Part shown: positions 25,076-33,232 of the stretch, one piece after another | How positions within the stretch are numbered: the stretch's first letter is position 1 | How the letters are laid out: every line of letters begins with the position of its first letter | Assembly (NCBI RefSeq): GCF_001043005.1 | Contig: NZ_JYKZ01000014.1 | Location: 51,522 to 115,521, forward strand | Source: Pseudomonas psychrophila | GTDB lineage: Bacteria > Pseudomonadota > Gammaproteobacteria > Pseudomonadales > Pseudomonadaceae | Reading direction: 5' to 3' | DNA: 64,000 bases | The notes under the pieces: generated by a model | The model's database searches: none | Told to the model about the DNA's origin: nothing | What the model saw: only the letters and a program-made list of their open reading frames with translations | Translations under genes and position numbers: made by a program

Positions 25076-25492
25076 ATGAGCGGCTATCGAGACGATATAC
25101 AGCGCGATACTCACAGCAAAGTGCTGGGCTACCTGCTGTGGATTTTTGGTTTTCTGGGAGCGCATCGCTTCTATTACGGCAAGCCGGTGACCGGGACGAT
25201 CTGGTTTTTCACCTTGGGCTTATTGGGAATTGGCTGGTTGATCGACTTGTTCCTGATCCCGAGCATGGACCGTGAAGCTGACTTGCGATTCACCTCAGGC
25301 GACACCGACTATAGCGTGGCCTGGATTCTGCTGACGTTTCTGGGGTTGTTCGGCGTACACCGCATGTACATGGGCAAATGGATCACAGGGATCATCTACC
25401 TGTTTACCGGCGGTTTGTTTCTGATCGGTATCCTGTATGACTTCTGGACCTTGAATACCCAGATCTCGATCAAGAACGCAGAGCGTCGTTAA
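25076..25492 (+). CDS. Membrane protein with two tandem TM2 domains
   Basis: This 138-residue protein carries two copies of the TM2 module. The first is LLWIFGFLGAHRFYYGKPVTG followed by a hydrophobic stretch and IGWLIDLFLIP (residues about 17-65). The second is LTFLGLFGVHRMYMGKWITG followed by LIGILYDFWTLN (about 80-130). Each has the GxHRxYxGK turn and an acidic residue at the second helix end. The function of TM2 proteins is poorly known. The 250 bases upstream are AT-rich and hold no gene. Confidence 0.88.
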   Translation: MSGYRDDIQRDTHSKVLGYLLWIFGFLGAHRFYYGKPVTGTIWFFTLGLLGIGWLIDLFLIPSMDREADLRFTSGDTDYSVAWILLTFLGLFGVHRMYMGKWITGIIYLFTGGLFLIGILYDFWTLNTQISIKNAERR

Positions 25493-25509
25493 CTCACAAG
25501 CCCTGCCCC

Positions 25510-25562
25510 TGTGGGAGCGAGCCTGCTCGCGAATGATCTTCGCGAGCAGGCTCGCTCCCACG
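25510..25562. repeat. REP palindrome (GAGCCTGCTCGCGA type)
   Basis: A close-spaced head-to-head pair in the convergent gap between the TM2 gene and pyrC', of the same form as the elements at 4661 and 56600. Confidence 0.9.
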
Positions 25563-25584
25563 GCGACAGATTATGTGCAGCGCG

Positions 25585-26856
25585 TTAGCCTTCGTAACTG
25601 ATCCGGCCATCCACCAACGTGTACCGCACGGCACTCGGCAGGCAATGGCCGAGGAACGGGCAGTTGTCGCCTTTGGAAAGCCATTTTTCACCGACCAGGG
25701 TCGAGGCCGCCGGGTCAAACAGCACCAGATCTGCAGCCGAACCCACCGCCAGTTTGCCGGCCGGCAGGCGCAGGGCCTGAGCCGGGCCTGCGCTGAGGCG
25801 AGAAAGCAGTGTCGGCAAGTCCAGCAGGCCGTCTTCTACCAGTGTCATCGCCAGCGGCAGCAAGACTTCAACACTGCTCATGCCCGGCTCGGTTGCGCCG
25901 AACGGTGCCAGTTTAGCGTCACGCTCGTGGGGCTGGTGATGGCTGGAGATGGCTTGCACCACACCCGACTTCACTGCCTCGCGCAGGCCCTCGCGGTCGG
26001 CACGGGTGCGCAACGGCGGTTGCACGTGGTAAACGCTGGAGAAATCCTCCAGGGCCTCATCCGTCAAAATAAGCTGATACAGCGCCACATCGGCGGTGAC
26101 CTTGAGGCCGCGTGCCTGAGCCTGGGCGATCAGGGCTACGCCCCGTGCGCTGGTCAGTTGGCTGAAGTGGGCGCGCACGCCGCTTTGTTCAACCAGCAGC
26201 AGATCGCGGGCCAGCGCCACGGTTTCGGCGGTTTCCGGAATGCCCGGCAAGCCACGGAACGCGGCCATCGCGCCGTCGTGGGCAATACCGCCTTCGGCCA
26301 GATCACGGTCCTGGGAGTGGAAAATCACGGTCAGGTCGAAAGTGGCTGCGTATTCCAGTGCCCGGCACAGGGTGCGGGTATTGGTGAAGCTGTTAAGGCC
26401 ATTGCCAAACGCCACACAGCCCGCGTCGCGCAAGGCGATCAACTCTGCAAGCTGCTCGCCCTCCAGGCCTTTGCTCAGTGCACCAATGGGGAACACTTTG
26501 CAGTTGCCGGCTTCGCGGGCGCGGTCAAGGATCAGCTCGGCTACCGCTGAGGTATCCAGGACCGGTTTGGTGTGTGGCGGGCAGCACAGGCTGGTAACGC
26601 CACCGGCTGCTGCCGCGCGGGTTTCGCTGGCAATGGTGCCTTTGCGGCTGTAACCCGGCTCGCGCAGGGCAACGTTCAGGTCAACCAGCCCCGGCGCGGC
26701 CACCAGGCCTTTGGCCTCAATGGTCTTTGTCGGGGCGAAACCGGTTGGCGCTGCGCCAATGGCAACGATCTTGCCGGCTTCCAGGTGCAGGTCAGTCACT
26801 TGATCCAGCCGGGTGGCCGGATCAATTACACGGGCGCCGAGAATGCTGAGCTTCAC
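25585..26856 (-). CDS. pyrC': Dihydroorotase-like protein PyrC' (non-catalytic, ATCase partner)
   Basis: A 423-residue amidohydrolase-fold protein starting at GTG 26856, whose bases overlap the pyrB stop (CAGTGA). The HxH zinc motif of active dihydroorotases is lost: the segment reads GLVDLNVALREPG where active enzymes have DLHVHLREPG. In P. aeruginosa and P. putida the corresponding protein is inactive and is needed to assemble the dodecameric aspartate carbamoyltransferase with PyrB. A separate active dihydroorotase is therefore expected elsewhere in the genome. Confidence 0.93.
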   Translation of the reverse strand: MKLSILGARVIDPATRLDQVTDLHLEAGKIVAIGAAPTGFAPTKTIEAKGLVAAPGLVDLNVALREPGYSRKGTIASETRAAAAGGVTSLCCPPHTKPVLDTSAVAELILDRAREAGNCKVFPIGALSKGLEGEQLAELIALRDAGCVAFGNGLNSFTNTRTLCRALEYAATFDLTVIFHSQDRDLAEGGIAHDGAMAAFRGLPGIPETAETVALARDLLLVEQSGVRAHFSQLTSARGVALIAQAQARGLKVTADVALYQLILTDEALEDFSSVYHVQPPLRTRADREGLREAVKSGVVQAISSHHQPHERDAKLAPFGATEPGMSSVEVLLPLAMTLVEDGLLDLPTLLSRLSAGPAQALRLPAGKLAVGSAADLVLFDPAASTLVGEKWLSKGDNCPFLGHCLPSAVRYTLVDGRISYEG

Positions 26857-27857
26857 TGGGCGTTCTCCTGTTCGAATTGGCGCTGGGCGGTTTGCCCGCT
26901 CATGGTCATGGACAACACCGCCATGCGTACGGCAATGCCGTAGGTCACTTGATTGAGAATCACCGAGTGCGGGCCATCGGCCACGGCGGATTCGATCTCG
27001 ACGCCGCGGTTGATCGGGCCCGGGTGCATCACGATGCAATCGGGCTTGGCGCCGGCCAGGCGCGCAGTGGTCAGGCCGAACAGGCGGTAGAACTCGCCTT
27101 CGCTCGGCAGCAGGCCGCCGGACATGCGCTCGCGCTGCAGGCGCAGCATGATCACCACGTCGACGTCTTTCAGGCCTTCGGTCATGTCGGTGTAGACCTT
27201 CACGCCGTATTGCTCGATGCCGATCGGCAGCAGGGTCTTGGGCGCAATCACGCGGATGTCAGGGCAACCGAGGGTCTTGAGGGCGATCATGTTTGAACGC
27301 GCCACCCGTGAGTGCAGGATGTCGCCGACGATGGCCACCGAGAGGTTTTCAAAGCCACCCTTGTGCCGACGAATGGTCAGCATGTCGAGCATGCCCTGGG
27401 TCGGGTGCGCGTGACGGCCATCGCCGCCGTTGATGATCGCTACTTGCGGGCACACATGCTCAGCGATGAAGTGGGCAGCGCCGGAGTCGCCGTGGCGCAC
27501 CACGAACATGTCCGCGGCCATGGCTTCAAGGTTGCGCAGGGTGTCGAGCAGGGTTTCGCCCTTGCTCGCCGACGAAGTCGACACGTTGAGCGTGATCACG
27601 TCAGCAGACAGACGCTGGGCGGCCATTTCAAAGGTGGTGCGGGTGCGAGTGGAGTTTTCGAAGAACACGTTGCACACGGTCTTGCCGCGCAGCAACGGGA
27701 CTTTTTTCACCGCTCGGGCGCCGACTTCGAGGAACGAGTCAGCGGTGTCGAGGATTTCAGTCAGCAGCTCACGGCGTAAACCGTCGAGCGACAGAAAGTG
27801 GCGCAGCTGGCCCTGATCATTGAGCTGCAGCGGGCGCTTGGCGTCTGTAGGCGTCAT
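26853..27857 (-). CDS. pyrB: Aspartate carbamoyltransferase catalytic subunit
   Basis: PyrB condenses carbamoyl phosphate with aspartate, the committed step of pyrimidine synthesis. The 334-residue protein has the carbamoyl-phosphate site FFENSTRTRTTFEMAAQRL, HPTQGMLDMLTI, SRVARSNMIALKTLG, and MHPGPINRGVEI. The N-terminal extension before the first domain is typical of the Pseudomonas class, which binds PyrC'. It lies between pyrR and pyrC'. Confidence 0.97.
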   Translation of the reverse strand: MTPTDAKRPLQLNDQGQLRHFLSLDGLRRELLTEILDTADSFLEVGARAVKKVPLLRGKTVCNVFFENSTRTRTTFEMAAQRLSADVITLNVSTSSASKGETLLDTLRNLEAMAADMFVVRHGDSGAAHFIAEHVCPQVAIINGGDGRHAHPTQGMLDMLTIRRHKGGFENLSVAIVGDILHSRVARSNMIALKTLGCPDIRVIAPKTLLPIGIEQYGVKVYTDMTEGLKDVDVVIMLRLQRERMSGGLLPSEGEFYRLFGLTTARLAGAKPDCIVMHPGPINRGVEIESAVADGPHSVILNQVTYGIAVRMAVLSMTMSGQTAQRQFEQENAQ

Positions 27858-27869
27858 CGCAATGGTCTC

Positions 27870-28376
27870 TTAGAGGGCTAGGTCTTGAAGTTCGAGTGTC
27901 AGGGGGGCCGGGCCGGACAATTTTACTCGCTCGCTCGGCTTGAGGCACAAGGTCGCCCCCACCACGTCAGGCCGGATCGGCAGCTCCGCCGCGTCCAGGT
28001 CCAGCAGGCTGACCAGCGTCACGCTGGCCGGACGACCATAGTCGAACAACTCGTTCAGTGCCGCGCGGATGGTACGACCGCTCATCAGCACGTCGTCGAT
28101 CAGCACCAGATGCTGGCCTTCGATTTCAAACGGCAGTTCAGAGGGGCGCACTTGCGGGTGCAGGCCGTTCTGGCTGAAGTCATCGCGGTAGAACGAGACG
28201 TCCAGCGTACCCAGTGGAGCATCGCTGTTGAGTGCTCGCAGCAGCGCCTGGGCAACCCAGATGCCGCCAGTGCGGATACCGATAAAACGCGGTTCGGTGA
28301 TGCCGCGACGGGCCAGATGAGCCTTGAGATCAAGGGCCATCTGAGAGATCAGTTCAGCGGGAACAGGCAGGATCAT
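27870..28376 (-). CDS. pyrR: PyrR bifunctional regulator/uracil phosphoribosyltransferase
   Basis: A 168-residue type I phosphoribosyltransferase with the PRPP motif LVLIDDVLMSGRTIRAAL and FIGIRTGGIWVA. The start at 28376 has AAAGGAG; upstream codons in the frame have none. In pseudomonads pyrR heads the pyrRBC' operon and is thought to control it, although no attenuator is evident in the 12-base pyrR-pyrB gap. Confidence 0.94.
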   Translation of the reverse strand: MILPVPAELISQMALDLKAHLARRGITEPRFIGIRTGGIWVAQALLRALNSDAPLGTLDVSFYRDDFSQNGLHPQVRPSELPFEIEGQHLVLIDDVLMSGRTIRAALNELFDYGRPASVTLVSLLDLDAAELPIRPDVVGATLCLKPSERVKLSGPAPLTLELQDLAL

Positions 28377-28460
28377 GGTGGCTCCTTTAAAGGCCCGCGC
28401 AGCAAAGCGTGCAGCGGCGGGCGCAAACAATGGGGCAGGTCGAGTGATTCAAGCGCCGGG

Positions 28461-28901
28461 TCAGTCTTGGGATTGAGCCGGGTTTTCGTCGAGCCAGCCT
28501 TGCAGCACCAGTTTGGCGGCGATGGCATCAACGGGGTTGTCGCGGTAACTGCCGCGCTGACCGCCCTGGGCCCGGCGTTCGCCCTTGGCCTCGAAGGTGG
28601 TCAGGCGTTCATCATGGGTATAGACGGGCAGATTGAAGCGGCCATTCAGACGGTTGGCAAATTTTTGCGCACGGGCGCAGAAGTCGCTTGGGGTGCCGTC
28701 CATGTTCAACGGCATGCCGACCACCATTGCGTCTGGCTGCCATTCCTTGATCAGCTTTTCAATTTCTTCCCATTTGGGAATACCATTTTCAGCTTTCAAG
28801 TTGCACAGCTCACGGGCCTGGCCGGTAATCATCTGGCCGACAGCGACGCCGATGGAGCGGGTGCCGTAATCAAAGCCCAGCAGTAAACGAAGGCCGGCCA
28901 T
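28461..28901 (-). CDS. ruvX: Holliday junction resolvase-like YqgF/RuvX
   Basis: A 146-residue RNase H-fold protein with LLGFDYGTRSIGVAVGQ (first catalytic Asp), VVGMPLNMDG, and DERLTTFEA and DAIAAKLVLQ for the remaining acidic residues. The family acts in pre-16S rRNA 5' end maturation. The ATG overlaps the algH TGA by one base, an order conserved in many gammaproteobacteria. Confidence 0.94.
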   Translation of the reverse strand: MAGLRLLLGFDYGTRSIGVAVGQMITGQARELCNLKAENGIPKWEEIEKLIKEWQPDAMVVGMPLNMDGTPSDFCARAQKFANRLNGRFNLPVYTHDERLTTFEAKGERRAQGGQRGSYRDNPVDAIAAKLVLQGWLDENPAQSQD

Positions 28902-29473
28902 CAGGAATGGCCTGCTTGAGTGCTTAACAAATTGAGGTTAACTCCGAGGTGTTTGGCGGCCGCGTCGAGGCGCAGCTCGCTAGGGGTTTCAAACAGGATG
29001 TCAGCGGCATACGGACAGGTGAGCCACGCGTTGTCGACCAGTTCGGCTTCCAGCTGACCCGCTTCCCAACCGGCATAGCCCAGGCAAATCAGGCTGCGAT
29101 TGGGGCCGCGACCGTCAGCAATGCTGAACAGCACATCGGCTGACGTGCTGAGGGCCAGTCCGTCGTCCAGCTCGACTGTGGCGTCAAAGCTCATCCCTGT
29201 GGGGTGCAGGACAAATCCCCGATCAATCATCACCGGCCCACCGCCGTAGATCGGAACGTGCTGGCACAGGGGCGAGGAGGGTTTTTCAGGGCGCAACTGC
29301 TCAAGAATATCCGCCAGGCTGAGCTCCAGCGGGCGATTGATCACCAGGCCCATTGCGCCACTGGCCGTGTGCTCGACGATGTAGGTCAAGGTGTGGGCAA
29401 AGTTCGGGTCGGCCATGTGCGGCATGGCGATCAGGAATTGATGCTTGAGGTAAGTCGGTGCGTGGTTTTTCAT
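28901..29473 (-). CDS. algH: UPF0301 family protein AlgH/YqgE
   Basis: A 190-residue protein of the YqgE/AlgH family, start chosen at MKNHAPTYLKHQFLIAMPHM. Hallmarks are HMADPNFAHTLTYIVEHTASGAMGLVINRPLELSL, YGGGPVMIDRGFVLHPTG, and CLGYAGWEAGQLEAEL near the end. The name comes from an effect on alginate production in P. aeruginosa; the biochemical role is not settled. It is the first gene before ruvX. Confidence 0.93.
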   Translation of the reverse strand: MKNHAPTYLKHQFLIAMPHMADPNFAHTLTYIVEHTASGAMGLVINRPLELSLADILEQLRPEKPSSPLCQHVPIYGGGPVMIDRGFVLHPTGMSFDATVELDDGLALSTSADVLFSIADGRGPNRSLICLGYAGWEAGQLEAELVDNAWLTCPYAADILFETPSELRLDAAAKHLGVNLNLLSTQAGHS

Positions 29474-29536
29474 GAGTCTTAGTGTGGCGCTGGCAACGTG
29501 AACTGACAAGTTTGAAGCTTAAGATTACTGGGTCTT

Positions 29537-29623
29537 TGTGGGAGCGGGCTTGCTCGCGATACAGGCGGCGCGGTTTAACGGTAAAACGCAGCGCTCCAAT
29601 CGCGAGCAAGCCCGCTTCCACAG
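29537..29623. repeat. REP pair (GGGCTTGCTCGCGA type, long spacer)
   Basis: Inverted TGTGGGAGCGGGCTTGCTCG copies between tonB3 and algH. The right arm has one base changed (GCTTCC for GCTCCC). Confidence 0.88.
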
Positions 29624-29635
29624 CTGCCCTGTGTA

Positions 29636-30535
29636 TCAGTTGCTCGAAAGCCGGTCGCCCTGGGCAAACTTCCAGGTGCGGATGATTTCGAGCCGGTCGA
29701 TGTCCGCCAGGTCGCCCGTGAACGGTGCAAAGGGGGCGGCCAGGCGCACGATGCGTTGTGCCGCCTGATCCAGTAGCGGCTGGCCCGAGGACTCAAGTAC
29801 CAGCACTTCATGCAGCGAACCGTCCCGATTGATCGACACCAGCAGCCGCAGCTTGCCGTAGATTTTTTCGCGCCGAGCCTGTTCGGGGTAGTTCAAGTTG
29901 CCGATGCGCTCGATCTTCTTGCGCCAGTCCTCTTTGTACCAGGCGCCTTTGTCGCGCATGGTCGAGGCCGCGCTCATGCGGTAGATCTTCGGGCGCTTGG
30001 CATACAGCTGTTGCTCGTTGGCCAGTTCGGCCTCCAGGCTGGATATCTCGCTGGACAGCTGTGAGCTGTCGAACGTTGGAAGGCTGGCCTTGGGCGCCGC
30101 TTCGGTTTTGACCTTCTGCGGCTGGCTCGGGGCTTTTTTGGGCGTTGGCGCCACGGTGGTCACGGCTGCCTTGGGCGCGGCCTGGGTTTGCTCGGGCTTG
30201 GCGGCGGGCGGCGGGGTGACCTTTTTGACAGTGTTGTCCTGGAAAGGGGCGATTTCAGTGGTCTTGGGCACGGCTTTTTTATCCAGTGTGCCGCTGCCTT
30301 GCTGATTGTCCTGCGCTAAAAAGTCCGCTTTCTCCGGGGCTTTTTCGCTTTTGAATGTGGAGAGCGTGATCTCCAGGGTTTTACTGATCTGTTTGGGTTC
30401 GGTCATGCTGAACCCCACGCCCACAATCACTACGATATGAATCAGCGCCGCCACAAACAGGGTAAATCCAAGGCGATCGGCCGCCCGCACGCCTTTATGG
30501 CTGAGTTCGGGGGGGAGGTCGCTGGGGAGTGTCAT
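29636..30535 (-). CDS. tonB3: TonB-family protein (TonB3-like)
   Basis: A 299-residue protein with a single N-terminal membrane anchor (GFTLFVAALIHIVVIVGVGFSM), a Lys/Pro/Ala-rich periplasmic linker, a short coiled-coil-like stretch (SSLEAELANEQQLYAK) and a C-terminal TonB domain (NYPEQARREKIYGKLRLLVSINRDGSL). In P. aeruginosa the gene at this place, tonB3, is needed for twitching motility and pilus assembly rather than iron uptake. Its position between algH and gshB-pilG supports the same identity here. Confidence 0.88.
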   Translation of the reverse strand: MTLPSDLPPELSHKGVRAADRLGFTLFVAALIHIVVIVGVGFSMTEPKQISKTLEITLSTFKSEKAPEKADFLAQDNQQGSGTLDKKAVPKTTEIAPFQDNTVKKVTPPPAAKPEQTQAAPKAAVTTVAPTPKKAPSQPQKVKTEAAPKASLPTFDSSQLSSEISSLEAELANEQQLYAKRPKIYRMSAASTMRDKGAWYKEDWRKKIERIGNLNYPEQARREKIYGKLRLLVSINRDGSLHEVLVLESSGQPLLDQAAQRIVRLAAPFAPFTGDLADIDRLEIIRTWKFAQGDRLSSN

Positions 30536-30612
30536 GGCAAAAAGACCAACATCGCGGGTTTCACAGGGGGGGCATGATACCGCAATGTTGGCCTATTACT
30601 GGGTGTTGCAGA

Positions 30613-31566
30613 TCAGCGCGCGGCGAGCTTGCGCTCAATCGCATCCATCAGCAGGGCGCCGATATGGGTGCCGAATGCGTTGTCGATCTCGCGGATGCAG
30701 GTCGGGCTGGTCACGTTAATTTCGGTCAGGTGCTCACCGATGACGTCCAGACCGACAAACAGCAGGCCTTTTTCACGCAGCGTCGGGCCTACCTGAGCCG
30801 CAATCCAGCGGTCCTTGTCGCTTAGCGGGCGGGCTTCGCCACGACCGCCAGCAGCCAGGTTGCCACGGGTTTCGCCAGCCGCCGGGATACGCGCCAGGCA
30901 ATACGGGACAGGCTCGCCGTCGATCATCAGGATGCGTTTGTCGCCGTCCTTGATCGCCGGCAAATAGCCCTGCGCCATGATTTGCTGGGTGCCGTTGGCG
31001 GTCAGGGTTTCGAGAATCACCGACAGGTTAGGATCGCCCACGCGGTGACGGAAAATCGACGTCCCGCCCATGCCATCCAGCGGTTTGAGAATCACGTCAC
31101 CGTGCAGGGCGGCGAACTCACGCAACACATCGGCGCGGCGGCTGACCACGGTGGGCGGCGTGCACTGGGTGAATTGGGTGGCGAACAGTTTTTCGTTGCA
31201 GTCGCGCAGGCTTTGCGGCTTGTTGACGATCAGTACGCCATCACGCTCGGCTTGCTCCAGCAGGTAGGTGGAGTACACGAACTCCATGTCGAAGGGCGGG
31301 TCCTTGCGCATCAGGATCACGTCCAGATCGCTCAGGGCCGTGTCGGTCTCGGCGTCCAGCTCAAACCATTTTTCAGGGTTGGCGAACACCTTCAGCGGCT
31401 TCATCCGGGCGCGCGCTTTGCCTTCATTCAGGTAAAGGTCTTGCTGTTCCATGTAGAACAGGGTCCAGCCGCGCTCCTGGGCGGCCAGCAACATGGCCAG
31501 CGAGCTGTCCTTTTTATAGGAGATGCCCGCAATGGGGTCCATGACAATCCCGACTCGAACGCTCAT
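30613..31566 (-). CDS. gshB: Glutathione synthetase
   Basis: This ATP-grasp ligase joins gamma-glutamylcysteine and glycine to make glutathione. The 317-residue protein has VGIVMDPIAGISYKKDSSLAMLLAAQ at the N-terminus, VILMRKDPPFDMEFVYSTYLLE, VILKPLDGMGGTSIFR, and FVGLDVIGEHLTEINVTSPTCIREID near the end. It is divergent from pilG across a 247-base gap that holds no gene. Confidence 0.97.
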   Translation of the reverse strand: MSVRVGIVMDPIAGISYKKDSSLAMLLAAQERGWTLFYMEQQDLYLNEGKARARMKPLKVFANPEKWFELDAETDTALSDLDVILMRKDPPFDMEFVYSTYLLEQAERDGVLIVNKPQSLRDCNEKLFATQFTQCTPPTVVSRRADVLREFAALHGDVILKPLDGMGGTSIFRHRVGDPNLSVILETLTANGTQQIMAQGYLPAIKDGDKRILMIDGEPVPYCLARIPAAGETRGNLAAGGRGEARPLSDKDRWIAAQVGPTLREKGLLFVGLDVIGEHLTEINVTSPTCIREIDNAFGTHIGALLMDAIERKLAAR

Positions 31567-31813
31567 GGCAAATTCCTCAAATGAATAGTGGTCGCAAAGG
31601 CTCTGAAAAGTGGCGCCAGAGTGGCGCTCAGTGTGGCCCCGGTCAAGGAAAAACCACCTGCTCCAGCCTGCCTTGGGCCGTTCGATAGATTGACGGTCGT
31701 GACTGTGCTAAAAAGGCTCGCACAGTGCTTTCAGCCCTTGTCCATCAAGGAGTTGGGGTTTTAAGTCGCACAGTTGTAACAAAATGGGTCGCCGTGGCGA
31801 TGGTAGAGCACAT

Positions 31814-32221
31814 ATGGAAAAGCATTCCAGCGCCTTGAAGGTGATGGTGATCGACGATTCGAAAACCATTCGCCGCACCGCCGAAACGCTGCTGAAAAAC
31901 GTGGGCTGCGAGGTCATTACCGCCATCGACGGTTTCGACGCGCTGGCCAAAATTGTTGACCATCATCCGCACATCATCTTTGTCGACATCATGATGCCGC
32001 GCCTGGATGGCTATCAGACCTGCGCGCTGATCAAGAGCAACCGGGCGTTCAAGTCGACCCCCGTGATCATGCTGTCATCCAAGGACGGCCTGTTCGACAA
32101 GGCCAAGGGCCGGATTGTTGGTTCTGATCAATTTTTGACCAAGCCTTTTAGCCGCGATGAATTGCTGAGCGCAATCAAGGCCCATGTGCCAGCCTTCAAC
32201 ATCGTACAAAGTGCTCAATGA
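31814..32221 (+). CDS. pilG: Twitching motility response regulator PilG
   Basis: A 135-residue single-domain CheY-like protein. VMVIDDSKTIRRTAETLL carries the acidic pocket, IIFVDIMMPRLDGYQ the phospho-acceptor Asp, and PVIMLSSKDGLFDKA and FLTKPFS the conserved Ser/Thr and Lys. In P. aeruginosa PilG promotes pilus extension and raises cAMP through adenylate cyclase CyaB. It opens the cluster pilG-pilH-pilI-pilJ-chpA-chpC. Confidence 0.95.
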   Translation: MEKHSSALKVMVIDDSKTIRRTAETLLKNVGCEVITAIDGFDALAKIVDHHPHIIFVDIMMPRLDGYQTCALIKSNRAFKSTPVIMLSSKDGLFDKAKGRIVGSDQFLTKPFSRDELLSAIKAHVPAFNIVQSAQ

Positions 32222-32263
32222 AGCCCGGCCAGCCGGCCAACCACCTTATAAATGGGGAACACC

Positions 32264-32641
32264 ATGGCTCGCATTCTGATCGTCGATGACTCGCCGACTG
32301 AAATGTACAAATTGACCGGCATGCTCGAAAAGCACGGCCACGTAGTGCTCAAGGCTGAAAACGGCGCCGACGGCGTTGCCTTGGCACGTCAGGAAAAGCC
32401 CGATGTCGTGTTGATGGACATCGTGATGCCGGGCCTCAATGGCTTTCAGGCCACACGCCAGCTGACCAAGGACCCGGAAACCAGCCACATTCCGGTTATC
32501 GTTGTGACGACCAAGGATCAGGAAACCGACATGGTCTGGGCACAACGACAAGGGGCCAAGGGCTACCTCACCAAGCCGGTCGATGAAGAGCAACTGATCC
32601 TCAAGGTCAAAAAAGTCCTGGAAGAAAACCCTCCTAAATGA
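32264..32641 (+). CDS. pilH: Twitching motility response regulator PilH
   Basis: A 125-residue CheY-like protein with ARILIVDDSPTEMYKL, VVLMDIVMPGLNGFQ (phospho-acceptor) and GYLTKPVDEEQLI. It opposes PilG in P. aeruginosa, favouring retraction or acting as a phosphate sink. It is slightly longer at the C-terminus (VLEENPPK) than the usual 121 residues. The start at 32264 is preferred over an upstream in-frame ATG at 32252 because it matches the family N-terminus. Confidence 0.94.
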   Translation: MARILIVDDSPTEMYKLTGMLEKHGHVVLKAENGADGVALARQEKPDVVLMDIVMPGLNGFQATRQLTKDPETSHIPVIVVTTKDQETDMVWAQRQGAKGYLTKPVDEEQLILKVKKVLEENPPK

Positions 32642-32651
32642 CGGCCGCCTT

Positions 32652-33191
32652 ATGCCTGGCTCACTGACTGCCTTCGAACTGCTGCTTGAAATTGACCAGC
32701 GCTGTCGCCAGCTGGCGGCGGGCCTGGTGCCTGCGCAAGCGCAGCTCGATACCTGGAGCGGCATTGGTTTTCGAATCGGCGAGCATTGTTTTGTGGCGCC
32801 GATGGGCGAAATTGCCGAAATCCTCCATGAGCCGCGATTCACCTTGTTGCCCGGTGTAAAGCCCTGGGTCAAGGGCGTGGCCAATCTGCGCGGTCAATTG
32901 CTGCCGATCATGGATTTGTGCGGCTTTTTCGGGGTTGAGCTGTCGCCCTTGCGCAAACAGCGCCGGGTGCTGGTGCTGGAATATAAAGACGTGTTTGTCG
33001 GGTTGCAGGTGGATGAGGTGCAGGGCATGCAACACTTTGCCCATGCCGACCTCAATGCCGATACGCACGCGTTGCCTCATCCGATGTTCGCGCCTTATGT
33101 GCAGGGGCATTTTGCGGGTGAACACCCTTGGTGGGTTTTTAGCCCTTTTGCCCTGGCTCAGGCGCCGCAATTCTGGGCGGTGGCCGTGTGA
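32652..33191 (+). CDS. pilI: CheW-like adaptor PilI
   Basis: A 179-residue CheW-domain protein that should link the receptor PilJ to the kinase ChpA. WSGIGFRIGEHCFVAPMGEIAEIL, VKGVANLRGQLLPIMDL and RVLVLEYKDVFVGLQVDEVQGM are CheW core segments. It lies 10 bases after pilH and 41 before pilJ. Confidence 0.94.
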   Translation: MPGSLTAFELLLEIDQRCRQLAAGLVPAQAQLDTWSGIGFRIGEHCFVAPMGEIAEILHEPRFTLLPGVKPWVKGVANLRGQLLPIMDLCGFFGVELSPLRKQRRVLVLEYKDVFVGLQVDEVQGMQHFAHADLNADTHALPHPMFAPYVQGHFAGEHPWWVFSPFALAQAPQFWAVAV

Positions 33192-33232
33192 ACAGACCTC
33201 ACGCTTTAAAACGGGATCTCAGGACCTGATTG

